Positions 47,899 to 56,046 are shown, numbered from the stretch's first letter. The stretch: 64,000 nt of DNA from Rhodovarius crocodyli (GCA_945901085.1 CAMDJV010000002.1:1-64000), one strand, 5' to 3'. Numbers and translations: made by a program. The notes: generated by a model from the letters alone, not told the origin.

Positions 47899-48332
47899 GC
47901 GATCTGGCCGCCTATGGAGGGCTGTTCGGCACCGCCTTCGGCGCCGCAACCCTGCTGCCCCTGGGCTCGGAGCCGGTCTTCATTGCCATGCTGCTGGGCG
48001 GCGTGGGCGTGCCGTGGCTACTGGTGGTGGTGGCCAGCCTGGGCAATATCCTGGGTGCGGTGCTGAATTGGTGGCTGGGCATGGAGTTGGAACGGTTTTC
48101 CGGCCGGCGCTGGTTTCCCGTCCCCCCGGCTGCGCTGGAACGGGCGAAGCGCTGGTATCACCGCTGGGGCCGCTGGACGCTGCTGCTGAGCTGGATGCCC
48201 ATCATTGGTGACCCGCTGACCATCATGGCCGGGGTGATGCGCGAGCGGCTCTGGATATTTTTGCTGCTGGTGAGCCTGGCCAAGACCTGCCGTTTCGCAA
48301 CACTGGCCTATATCACCTTGTATTGGGCATGA
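47892..48332 (+). CDS. YqaA/DedA (VTT)-family membrane protein with apparent CTG start
   Basis: The 146-residue membrane protein aligns end to end with Escherichia coli YqaA: GLFGTAFGAATLLPLGSEPVFIAMLLGGVGVPW, ASLGNILGAVLNWWLG, and WGRWTLLLSWMPIIGDPLTIMAGVMRE. The conserved first helix is encoded upstream of the first ATG (47988). The frame is open only from 47820 and contains no ATG, GTG or TTG there. CTG 47892 has GAGG (47883-47886) five bases upstream and overlaps the crtC stop by seven bases, so I propose it as the start. Family members are thought to act in lipid scrambling or membrane integrity. It lies 24 bases before crtI. Confidence 0.78.
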   Translation: MVGDLAAYGGLFGTAFGAATLLPLGSEPVFIAMLLGGVGVPWLLVVVASLGNILGAVLNWWLGMELERFSGRRWFPVPPAALERAKRWYHRWGRWTLLLSWMPIIGDPLTIMAGVMRERLWIFLLLVSLAKTCRFATLAYITLYWA

Positions 48333-48356
48333 TGCGCCCCAGGAGAGACCATCGCC

Positions 48357-49868
48357 ATGCTCGATAGCACCCACGACCCGCGGCCCCATGCCGTTGTCAT
48401 CGGCTCCGGCTTCGGTGGCCTGGCCGCCGCGGTGCGGCTTTCCGCCCGGGGCTGGCGGGTCAGTGTCGTCGAGAAGCTCGATGCCGCGGGCGGGCGGGCC
48501 TATGTCTATCGGCAGGATGGTTTCACCTTCGATGGCGGCCCCACCATCATCACCGCGCCCTATCTGCTCGAAGAGCTATGGGCGATGTGCGGCAAAACCA
48601 TGAGCGATGACATCACGCTCAAGCGCATGGACCCCTTCTACGAAATCCGCTTCGATGACGGCACGGTGTTCCGCGCCTTTGACGATGTCCAGCGCATGAA
48701 GGCCGAGGTGGCGCGCATCAATCCCAGCCAGGTCGAGGGTTTTGAGCGCTGCATCGCCGATAGCGAAAAAATCTACGAGGTCGCCTTCGCCAAGCTGGCC
48801 GATCAGCCCTTCCATAGTTTTTGGTCCATGCTGAAGGAAGCGCCCGATATGCTGCGCCTGGGCGGCATGCGCAGCGTCTTCAGCAAGGTGAGCGACTATT
48901 TCACCGATGAAAAACTGCGGGTGGCCTTCAGCTTCCACCCCCTGCTGATCGGCGGCAATCCGCTGACCACCACCGCCTATTACTGCCTGATCCAGCATCT
49001 GGAGCGGCTGCATGGGGTGCATTACGCAATGGGCGGCACGGGCGCGATCGCCGCCGGCCTGGTGCGCCTGGCCGAGGGCAATGGCGCCCAGTTCCGCTAC
49101 AATGCCGAAGTGGCCGAGATCACGGTCAAGAATGGCCGGGCGAGCGGCGTGCGGCTGGCCAATGGCGAGACCATCGCCGCCGATATTGTCGTCAGCAATG
49201 CCGATCCGGCCTGGACCTATTCCCGCCTGCTGAAGACCCAGAAGCGCAAGCGCTGGACCGATGGCAAACTCTCCCGCGCGAAATATTCGATGAGCCTCTT
49301 CGTCTGGTATTTCGGCACCAATCGGCGCTTCGAGGATGTCTATCACCACGCCATGGTGCTGGGGCCGCGTTATGAGGGGCTGCTGCGCGACATCTTCTCC
49401 GGCAAGCCGCTGGTCAATGATATGAGCCTGTATCTGCACCGCCCCTCGGCCAGCGATCCCTCAGTCGCCCCCCCAGGTTGTGATGCCTTCTATGTGCTCT
49501 CGCCGGTGCCGAACCTGACCAGCGGCACGGATTGGGCGGCCGAGGCGGAAGCCTATCGCGCCCGGGTGCAGAAGCGCCTGGAAGAGACCATCATGCCAGG
49601 GCTGGGCGAGACAATCATCACCTCACGCGTACTCACCCCGCAGGATTTCCGCGACCGGCTGCTCTCCTATCAGGGCGCCGCCTTCGCCATGCAGCCGCAA
49701 TTGTTCCAAAGCGCCTGGTTCCGCCCGCACAATAAGAGCGAGGAGGTCGAGGGGCTGTTCCTGGTCGGCGCCGGCACCCATCCGGGGGCCGGGGTGCCCG
49801 GGGTGATTTCCTCGGCCAAGATCCTCGATGAGTTGGTGCCGGCGGGGGCCGAATTCATCAGGCGGTGA
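48357..49868 (+). CDS. crtI: phytoene desaturase CrtI
   Basis: The 503-residue flavoprotein introduces three or four double bonds into phytoene to give neurosporene or lycopene. It has the FAD motif G16-S-G-F-G-G21, GFTFDGGPTIITAPYLLEELW (the GPT strand absent from crtD1), VSNADPAWTYSRLL and the C-terminal LFLVGAGTHPGAGVPGVISSAKI. ATG 48357 follows AGGAGAG at good spacing. It belongs to the crtD1-crtC-yqaA-like run. The partner gene crtB, normally adjacent, is not here, so phytoene synthesis is encoded elsewhere. Confidence 0.95.
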   Translation: MLDSTHDPRPHAVVIGSGFGGLAAAVRLSARGWRVSVVEKLDAAGGRAYVYRQDGFTFDGGPTIITAPYLLEELWAMCGKTMSDDITLKRMDPFYEIRFDDGTVFRAFDDVQRMKAEVARINPSQVEGFERCIADSEKIYEVAFAKLADQPFHSFWSMLKEAPDMLRLGGMRSVFSKVSDYFTDEKLRVAFSFHPLLIGGNPLTTTAYYCLIQHLERLHGVHYAMGGTGAIAAGLVRLAEGNGAQFRYNAEVAEITVKNGRASGVRLANGETIAADIVVSNADPAWTYSRLLKTQKRKRWTDGKLSRAKYSMSLFVWYFGTNRRFEDVYHHAMVLGPRYEGLLRDIFSGKPLVNDMSLYLHRPSASDPSVAPPGCDAFYVLSPVPNLTSGTDWAAEAEAYRARVQKRLEETIMPGLGETIITSRVLTPQDFRDRLLSYQGAAFAMQPQLFQSAWFRPHNKSEEVEGLFLVGAGTHPGAGVPGVISSAKILDELVPAGAEFIRR

Positions 49869-49882
49869 TCGCCGCCTGAACC

Positions 49883-50977
49883 TCACTCATACCAGCCCAC
49901 ATCCAGCGTCGCGACCTCGCCAAAGGTCGTCCCCCGCCGGCCAGCCTCGCGGATGATCGGCCAACTCGTGCCGGTCATGCTCAGAAACGGCCAAGGGTCC
50001 CGCCGGTCCCAACTGACATCGCGGGTCGTGGCCAGCCGCCGCGCCCGGCCGAAGAAGCCGGCGCGAAACGGCGCCAGATCGGTCAGCGCCGAATAGAATT
50101 GCTGCAGCACCCGCTCCGGCCGAAAGCGCGGCGGGCGGCCTTCCAGCAGCGCGGGCGCGATATCGGCGGTCTCGAAAAAATGCAGGCCTGAGGTGGTGCG
50201 CGGGTTGCACTCAATGCCCCAGGGCCGGTCATCCGCATCGAGGATGAAATCGAATGACAAAAAACCTGTCCAGCCCGTACCCGCAGCAAAGCGGGCAATC
50301 CAGGCCTCAGTCGCGGCATGGGCGATGCGCTCAAAGGCAATGGCCACCGAACCCGAAAATTGCGCGCCCTGATACAGCACATTGCCCACCACCTGCCCCT
50401 GCCGCGCAATCGCACAGGAGCTGACGATGCGGCCATGAATGCGCCGCTGCAGAATGGTTTCCTCCTCCGCCTCAGGCGGTGCCTGCCCGGCGGCGAAAAA
50501 GCGCACGCCACGGCCCGAGCATGAATGCACCGGCTTGGTGATAAAATCGCCCGAAGCCGCGAGCGCCGCGGCCTCGGGCGAGCCCAAGGCCGCGCTGGGC
50601 GGCACATCCAGCCCCAGCCCCTCTGCCAAAGTGATAAAGCCGCGCTTGTGATAGGCGCGCAGCACCGCCTCGGGCGGCATGGTCATCAGCCGTGCCGGGC
50701 TGCGCAAATGCGCCACATGCATCGTCTCCTCAGAGACGGGGACGACAAGCTCCACCCCCTCCGCCGCGATAACGCCCGCGAGATCTTGCAAATAACCCGC
50801 CTTGCTCACCGCCGGCGCCCTTACCTTATGGCTGGCGGCCACCGCGCGGGAGGCCCCGGCCAGGGTCCAGCCAAAGGGTTCGGCCACCACCACGCGCCAA
50901 TCATGGGCGGCGAAGCTGCGCGCGATATCCAGCGCCTTGGGCAACCGGCCCAGGGTGAGCAGCACCGTGCGCGTCAT
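49883..50977 (-). CDS. ATP-grasp ligase, carbamoyl-phosphate synthase-like
   Basis: This 364-residue ATP-grasp enzyme probably activates a carboxylate as acyl phosphate and joins it to an amine or thiol. It has an N-terminal Rossmann-like domain (TVLLTLGRLPKALDIARSFAAHDWRVVVAE), a central ATP-grasp core (KPVHSCSGRGVRFF near 145-160, then ILQRRIHGRIVSS), and the metal-binding block GFLSFDFILDADDRPWGIECNPRTTSGLHFFE near 250-285. The start ATG 50977 overlaps the P450 stop as ATGA, so the two are coupled. Family resemblance is to PylC/CarB-like ligases of unknown substrate. Its place between crtI and crtD2 suggests a carotenoid or membrane-related substrate, which is inference. Confidence 0.82.
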   Translation of the reverse strand: MTRTVLLTLGRLPKALDIARSFAAHDWRVVVAEPFGWTLAGASRAVAASHKVRAPAVSKAGYLQDLAGVIAAEGVELVVPVSEETMHVAHLRSPARLMTMPPEAVLRAYHKRGFITLAEGLGLDVPPSAALGSPEAAALAASGDFITKPVHSCSGRGVRFFAAGQAPPEAEEETILQRRIHGRIVSSCAIARQGQVVGNVLYQGAQFSGSVAIAFERIAHAATEAWIARFAAGTGWTGFLSFDFILDADDRPWGIECNPRTTSGLHFFETADIAPALLEGRPPRFRPERVLQQFYSALTDLAPFRAGFFGRARRLATTRDVSWDRRDPWPFLSMTGTSWPIIREAGRRGTTFGEVATLDVGWYE

Positions 50978-52338
50978 GCCCGGGGGGTGACGCGGCACAT
51001 CACCTGTTGGGTGGGGCGGGTGGTGAGCCGGGCGGCAGGGCGCACCCGGCCCGGCTCCAGCACGTGAAAATCAAAGCGGCGGAACAGCCGGGCAATCAGC
51101 AGCACCGCCTCGGTGGTGGCAAAGGCAGCACCGGCACAAACCCGCGGCCCCAGGCCAAAGGGGATATAGGTGCCCGGCGTCATTTCCGCCTCCCGCTCGG
51201 GGGTAAAACGGTCCGGGTCGAAGACATGCGGGTTGGTCCAGAAGGCCTGATGGCGATGCAGCACCCAGGGCGCCACCATGATCATGGCGCCGCGCTTGAC
51301 CTTATGGGTGCCAATGGTCGTCGCCTCCAGCGCCACCCGCGGCAGAAAGGTGATGGGCGGGTAGAGCCGCAAGGTCTCGCGAAAAATGTTGCGGATGAAG
51401 ACCAGGCTGCGGATATGCTCAAAGCCGATCTCGCCGGGCCCCACCACCGCATCGATCTCAGCACGCAGCCGCGCCACCATCGCTGGCTGCGTCGCCAGAA
51501 TGAAAAATACCCAAGTGAGCACCGAGGCAGAGGTCTCATGCCCGGCCAGGAACAGCACACCCAACTGGTCAATCAACTCCTCACGCGTAAAAGCCACCCC
51601 ATCGGTGCCACGGGCGGCGACCACGGCGGCGGTGATATCGTCAAACTTGGCCCCGGCCTCCAAATGGCTGTCCAGCAGCGCGCCAAGATGGCCGCGGATC
51701 AGCCCGCAGGCATCCAGCACGCTTTGCTTTTGCGGCGCGCTTTTCCAGGCCGGATCAAAAATCAGCCGGCTGATTTCCACCTGCGCCACGCTGCGCTCGA
51801 ATTCGGAAAACGCGTCGAACACATCATGCGCCGCCTGGGTTTCGAGGCTGGTGGAGAAGACGGTGCGGCAAATGATATCGGCGGTAAGGTGGCTCATCGC
51901 CAAATCAAGCGAGAAGGGCGTGCCCGCACCAGCGCCCAGCGTGGCCTCGGCCTGCTCCACGCCCGCCACCATATCGGGGAAGGCGCGGCTCACCCGCATC
52001 ATGGTCAATGACGGGTCGATCATCGCCCGCTGCCGCGCCCAGGTCGCGCCGGAACTGACGAAAATACTATCGCCGATCAAGGGCTCAAGCGCTTCGACCA
52101 TCAGGTCCGATTTGGGGAAAATCCCCTCCGGATCAGCCAGCACCCGCCGCACCTGCGCCGGTTCATTGACGATCAAAATCGACCGGCGGGACCAGCCGAG
52201 CCAGCCGATCTTCTGCCGAAAGGCAGCAGCCGGCAGCAGGCTCAACAAATCCCCATCACCCTGCAGGGCGAGGCGGATCAGCGAGATGACAGCCGCATAG
52301 GAGGTGGGCCGGGGCGGGGCATAAAGGGCTGCGCTCAT
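50974..52338 (-). CDS. cytochrome P450
   Basis: The 454-residue bacterial P450 shows the I-helix AGHETS (265-270), the ExxR pair E321-T-L-R324, HRHQAFWTNPHVFDPDRF and the heme loop FGLGPRVCAG with ligand C401. It has no membrane anchor. It heads the minus-strand pair with the ATP-grasp gene. Its ATG 52338 lacks a ribosome site and lies 32 bases after TTGACA of an imperfect PpsR-type palindrome, mirroring crtD1. The sequence resembles the CYP102/CYP4-like clan more than CrtS or CYP97-type proteins, but I cannot place it exactly. Terminal hydroxylation or carboxylation of a carotenoid end group is a plausible role. Confidence 0.88.
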   Translation of the reverse strand: MSAALYAPPRPTSYAAVISLIRLALQGDGDLLSLLPAAAFRQKIGWLGWSRRSILIVNEPAQVRRVLADPEGIFPKSDLMVEALEPLIGDSIFVSSGATWARQRAMIDPSLTMMRVSRAFPDMVAGVEQAEATLGAGAGTPFSLDLAMSHLTADIICRTVFSTSLETQAAHDVFDAFSEFERSVAQVEISRLIFDPAWKSAPQKQSVLDACGLIRGHLGALLDSHLEAGAKFDDITAAVVAARGTDGVAFTREELIDQLGVLFLAGHETSASVLTWVFFILATQPAMVARLRAEIDAVVGPGEIGFEHIRSLVFIRNIFRETLRLYPPITFLPRVALEATTIGTHKVKRGAMIMVAPWVLHRHQAFWTNPHVFDPDRFTPEREAEMTPGTYIPFGLGPRVCAGAAFATTEAVLLIARLFRRFDFHVLEPGRVRPAARLTTRPTQQVMCRVTPRA

Positions 52339-52369
52339 GATTGCGATTGCGAAACTTTACAGTGACAAC

Positions 52370-52387
52370 TGTCAAGTGGCATTGTCA
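52370..52387. promoter_or_regulatory. imperfect PpsR-type palindrome between P450 and membrane-protein genes
   Basis: The site reads TGTCAAGTGGCATTGTCA, matching TGT-N12-ACA except for the first A of the right half. The minus strand of its left half is TTGACA (52375-52370), a perfect -35 box for the P450 gene with 31 bases to its ATG, the same spacing as at crtD1 (29 bases). An overlapping shorter palindrome TGACA-AC-TGTCA occupies 52363-52374. The 73-base gap serves both divergent units, so one regulator could control the P450/ATP-grasp and membrane-protein/crtD2 genes together. Confidence 0.5.
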
Positions 52388-52411
52388 GCACCGGAGGACA
52401 AGAGAGGCCCC

Positions 52412-53137
52412 ATGCTGCTGATGTTTCATGCCCTGGTGGCAATCCATATCGTGGCGGGAACGACCGGCGCCATCACCTTCTGGGTGCCCGTGCTGGGCCG
52501 CAAAGGCGGCGTGGACCATCGCAAATGGGGCAAAATTTTCACCCTGGCCATGCTCATCACCGGCAGCCTCGCGATTTGCATGAGCATCATGACGCTGATC
52601 GACCCCATGGGGACCCACCCGCATATGCCCGCAGGCTATGATGAGGTCTTCGTGCGGGCCATTTTCGGCTGGTTGATGCTGCATATGGGCATTCTGACGG
52701 TCAATCTGGCCTGGTATGGCTGGCTCTGCGTGCTGAATCGGCGCGACCATCTGGCCAATCGCACGCCGCTCAATATGGGCCTGCAAGCCGCGGTGCTCAT
52801 CGCCGCGCTGAACTGCGCCCTGCAAGGCTGGCTGGCGGGAGAATATCTGATGATCGGCCTCGCCGTGGTGGGCATCGCCACCGGCGTGACCAATCTGGTC
52901 TTCCTGCTCAACCCCAAGCCTGCCCCACTGGTATGGCAAAAGGAGCATCTCAAGGCGCTCGTCGGTGCCGGAATCAGCGTCTATACGGCGTTCTTCGCCT
53001 TTGGCTCGGTGCGCATCCTGCCAGAACTGGCGCTCAACCCGGTGATGTGGGCCATCCCGCTCACCACCGGCGTGCTGATGATCCTCTACCACTGGCGGCA
53101 GATCGGCATGATGCGCCGGCGCGTGGTGACGCCCTGA
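52412..53137 (+). CDS. polytopic membrane protein (DUF2306-like) before crtD2
   Basis: This 241-residue protein has about seven hydrophobic segments, with an N-terminal HALVAIHIVAGTTGAITFWVPVLGRKGGVDHRKWGKIFTLAMLITG block resembling DUF2306-type proteins (conserved HIxxG, KGGxxHRxxG). No catalytic function is known for them. ATG 52412 follows GAGAGG; the 25-codon extension upstream would run through the operator and is rejected. Its TGA is overlapped by the CTG start of crtD2 (CTGA), so the two are coupled. It may scaffold or accompany carotenoid enzymes in the membrane, which is inference. Confidence 0.7.
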   Translation: MLLMFHALVAIHIVAGTTGAITFWVPVLGRKGGVDHRKWGKIFTLAMLITGSLAICMSIMTLIDPMGTHPHMPAGYDEVFVRAIFGWLMLHMGILTVNLAWYGWLCVLNRRDHLANRTPLNMGLQAAVLIAALNCALQGWLAGEYLMIGLAVVGIATGVTNLVFLLNPKPAPLVWQKEHLKALVGAGISVYTAFFAFGSVRILPELALNPVMWAIPLTTGVLMILYHWRQIGMMRRRVVTP

Positions 53138-54618
53138 AAATTCTGGTTGTGGGCGCCGGCGTGGCCGGCCTGACCGCGGCGGCGGACCTCGCGCGGCGCG
53201 GTGCCGACGTCACCATCCTGGAGCGCGCCGCCAGCCATGGCGGCAAGATGCGCCATGTCATGGTCGATGGCCGGGGCATTGATGGCGGACCCACCGTCTT
53301 CACCATGCGCTGGATTTTCGAAGGCCTCTTTGCCGATGCCGGCGAGAGCCTGAGCGATCATCTGGGCGTCTATTCCACCGATGTGCTGGCCCGCCATGCC
53401 TGGCGCGCCGGCGGCAGGCTTGATCTCTTCGCCGATATCGAGGCCTCGGTCGAGGCGATCGGCGATTTTGCCGGTGCTGCCGATGCCCGTGGCTATCGCG
53501 ATTTCTGCACCCGCGCAGCCGCCATCTACCGCACGCTGGAGGGCAGCTTCATCGGTGCGGAAAAACCCTCGCAGCTCGATCTCGTGCGCCGGGTGGGGCT
53601 CTCCCGCCTTGGCGAATTATGGCGCACGGCCCCCTTTCGCAGCATGTGGTCAGCGCTGGGCGATCATTTCAGTGACCCGAGACTGCGGCAATTATTCGGC
53701 CGCTACGCCACCTATGTGGGCGCCTCCCCCTGGTTCGCACCGGCCACGCTGATGCTGGTGGCCCATGTCGAGCAGGATGGGGTCTGGCTGGTGCAGGGCG
53801 GCATGCGGGCGGTGGCCGATGCCCTGCGCGGCCTCGCCGAACGGCAGGGCGCCAGATTGCGCTGCGGTGCCGATGTCACCCGCATCATCATCGAGGGTGG
53901 CCGCGCCAAAGGCGTGGAACTGGCCAATGGCGAGCGCCTCATGGCCGATGCGGTGCTGTTCAATGGCGATGCCGCAGCCCTTCCCAGCCTCGGCGCCCCA
54001 GGACCAAAACCAGCCCAGCGCAGCCTCTCCGCCATCACCTGGTGCGTCAACGCGCCCACATCCGGCTTTGATCTGGCGCATCACAATGTCTTCTTCGCCG
54101 AGGATTATGCCGAGGAATTTCGCGCCATTTTCAACCGGCGCGAGGTGACGGCCGCCCCCACCATCTATATCTGCGCCCAGGATCGTGGGCTGCAGCCGCC
54201 CCCACCGGGCACCCCCGAACGCCTGCTGCTGCTCATCAACGCCCCCGCCGATGGCGATAGCCGAGACTTCAACGCCAGCGACTACATCGAGCGCACCCAT
54301 TCCCTACTGGCATCCTGTGGCCTGCATATCGGCGAAGGCAGCGCGGTGGCGACCACCCCCTCCGGCTTCAATGCGCTGTTTCCCACAACCGGCGGCGCGC
54401 TCTATGGCATGGCCAGCCATGGCGCGACCGCGACATTGCGCCGCTCCGGCGCGCGGGGGAAAATTCCCGGCCTCTATCTGGCCGGCGGCTCGGTGCATCC
54501 GGGACCGGGCGTGCCCATGGCCGCCATGTCAGGCCGCCTCGCCGCCGCCCGCCTGCTCGAAGATGCCGCCGGGCGGAGCACATCGGTGGGTTTTGCCCCA
54601 GGACGCCACAGCCGCTGA
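53134..54618 (+). CDS. crtD: CrtD carotenoid desaturase (crtD2), apparent CTG start
   Basis: This 494-residue flavoprotein is the better match to classical CrtD (1-hydroxyneurosporene/methoxyneurosporene desaturase): fold motif G7-A-G-V-A-G12, GGKMRHVMVDGRGIDGGPTVFTMRWIFEGLFADAG, LARHAW, YATYVGASPWFAPATLMLVAHVEQDGVWLVQGGM and GLYLAGGSVHPGPGVPMAAMSGRLAAARLLED. The N-terminal beta strand ILVVGAG needs a start before 53140. The only candidate is CTG 53134, overlapping the preceding TGA as CTGA; GTG 53149 would remove most of the strand. Together with CrtC it would build the conjugated, hydroxylated end groups. It lies apart from crtC. Confidence 0.88.
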   Translation: MKILVVGAGVAGLTAAADLARRGADVTILERAASHGGKMRHVMVDGRGIDGGPTVFTMRWIFEGLFADAGESLSDHLGVYSTDVLARHAWRAGGRLDLFADIEASVEAIGDFAGAADARGYRDFCTRAAAIYRTLEGSFIGAEKPSQLDLVRRVGLSRLGELWRTAPFRSMWSALGDHFSDPRLRQLFGRYATYVGASPWFAPATLMLVAHVEQDGVWLVQGGMRAVADALRGLAERQGARLRCGADVTRIIIEGGRAKGVELANGERLMADAVLFNGDAAALPSLGAPGPKPAQRSLSAITWCVNAPTSGFDLAHHNVFFAEDYAEEFRAIFNRREVTAAPTIYICAQDRGLQPPPPGTPERLLLLINAPADGDSRDFNASDYIERTHSLLASCGLHIGEGSAVATTPSGFNALFPTTGGALYGMASHGATATLRRSGARGKIPGLYLAGGSVHPGPGVPMAAMSGRLAAARLLEDAAGRSTSVGFAPGRHSR

Positions 54619-54720
54619 TCAATCGGCCGCATTGTCACCGCCCGACGCCTCCATCCTCGGACGAAACCTGCCAAGCTTCCCCCGCGTTGCGTGCCTGCCC
54701 CACATGTCAGGACCACGCCC

Positions 54721-55536
54721 TTGCGGATCAGTGCCGGCTGCCAAATCACCTATGACTGCCCACAACCCACCCCCATGCTGCTCATGGTCAGCCCGCATGC
54801 CTCACGCATGCCCGACCTGATAGGCCCGCACAGCATCACCTTCGCCCCCCCGGTGGAGCCGCGCGGCTATATCGATGGCTTCGGCAATGCCTGCACCAGA
54901 ATCATGGCGCCGGCCGGCCGGATCACCATCACCACCCAGTTCATGATCGCCGATTCCGGCGCGCCCGAGACCATCCACCCCGAAGCCTGGCAGCGCCGGG
55001 TCGAAGAATTGCCCAATGACATCCTGGTCTATCTGCTGGGCAGCCATTATTGCGACACCGACCGCCTGGCGAATATCGCCTGGGAGCTCTTCGGCCAGAC
55101 CGCAACCGGCCATGCCAGGGTGCAGGCGATTTGCGACTTTGTGCATAACCACATCAGCTTCGGTTATGAGCATGCCCGCGCCACCCGCACCGCATCCGAA
55201 GCCTTTGTCGAGCGGCAGGGCGTATGCCGGGATTATGCCCATCTCGCCGTCACCCTCTGCCGCTGCGTGAATATCCCCGCCCGCTATTGCACCGGCTATC
55301 TGGGCGATATGGGCACGCCCCCGCCGCATGGGCCGATGGATTTCGCCGCCTGGTTCGAGGTCTTTCTCGATGACCGCTGGCATTGCTTCGATGCGCGCAA
55401 CAACACACCCAGGATTGGCCGCATCCTGATGGCGCGTGGGCGCGACGCGACGGATGTGGCCATTGCCACCACCTTCGGCCCCTGCACCTTGTCAGGCTTC
55501 GCGGTGTTTTGTGATGAGGCCGCTCGCATCACCTGA
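54721..55536 (+). CDS. bacterial transglutaminase-like protein
   Basis: The 271-residue protein has an N-terminal beta domain (about 1-95; ITYDCPQPTPMLLMVSPHASRMPDLIG) and a transglutaminase-like cysteine domain with the nucleophile C169 in RQGVCRDYAHLAVTLCR and the aspartate in CFDARNN. Where many transglutaminases show HAW, this protein has MDFAAWFEVFL, so the classical His is not obvious. Probably a cysteine peptidase or amide hydrolase, substrate unknown. The likely start is TTG 54721 with AGGACC upstream; GTG 54691 is also possible. It follows crtD2 by about 100 bases on the same strand. Confidence 0.8.
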   Translation: MRISAGCQITYDCPQPTPMLLMVSPHASRMPDLIGPHSITFAPPVEPRGYIDGFGNACTRIMAPAGRITITTQFMIADSGAPETIHPEAWQRRVEELPNDILVYLLGSHYCDTDRLANIAWELFGQTATGHARVQAICDFVHNHISFGYEHARATRTASEAFVERQGVCRDYAHLAVTLCRCVNIPARYCTGYLGDMGTPPPHGPMDFAAWFEVFLDDRWHCFDARNNTPRIGRILMARGRDATDVAIATTFGPCTLSGFAVFCDEAARIT

Positions 55537-55599
55537 AGGGGGGCGCAACTTCTGGCGCCGCGCTGGGTTTCCATCTCGCAAATCGAGAAGGCGCGCGCC

Positions 55600-56046
55600 A
55601 TGCTGAAAACCATCATCATCGCGGCCGGGGCGGTTCTGGCCACCACGCCGGCGATAGCCCAGCCCCAGCACAATCCCGGCCCGTCCCGCAACAATGCCGA
55701 ACATGTGACGCACGCGCAGAGCGTGGCCGATCTCGCCACCATATGCGACCCGCAGATCACCGGCGTGCCGCGGCTGGAATCCATCGCCTATTGCCAGGGC
55801 TTCCTGACCGGTGCGGGGCAATACCATGCCCTGCTGCATCCCAGCGGCGGCCGCAGCAGGCCCTCCTTCTGCATGCCCAGCCCCGGCCCCTCCGTGGCCG
55901 AAACCGGCATAGGCTTCGCCCGCTGGGCGCGGGAGAACCCGCAATACGCCCATGAGGCCGCGCTGGATGGGCTGCTGCGCTGGCAGCAGGCGAATTTCCC
56001 CTGCCCGGCAGAGGGCCATGCCCGGCCCCCACGTCACCCCCGCTGA
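55600..56046 (+). CDS. secreted Rap1a/Tai-like protein
   Basis: The 148-residue exported protein has a signal peptide (MLKTIIIAAGAVLATTPAIAQ). The mature helical domain has conserved cysteines: ICDP, YCQGFLTGAGQYHALL, SFCMPSP and NFPCPAE, with EN-PQYAHEAALDGLLRWQQ between. This spacing fits the Rap1a/Tai family, first described as immunity proteins to type VI secretion amidases, although most family members are simply periplasmic proteins. No type VI effector is adjacent. ATG 55600 follows GAGAAGG. A small lipoprotein gene starts 17 bases after its stop, probably in one transcript. Confidence 0.72.
   Translation: MLKTIIIAAGAVLATTPAIAQPQHNPGPSRNNAEHVTHAQSVADLATICDPQITGVPRLESIAYCQGFLTGAGQYHALLHPSGGRSRPSFCMPSPGPSVAETGIGFARWARENPQYAHEAALDGLLRWQQANFPCPAEGHARPPRHPR

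Noticed and set aside
49860-49877. 6-bp hairpin AGGCGG/CCGCCT at the crtI-ATP-grasp junction
   Set aside because: Could be a bidirectional terminator by position, but it is short, overlaps the crtI stop and has no T-run.
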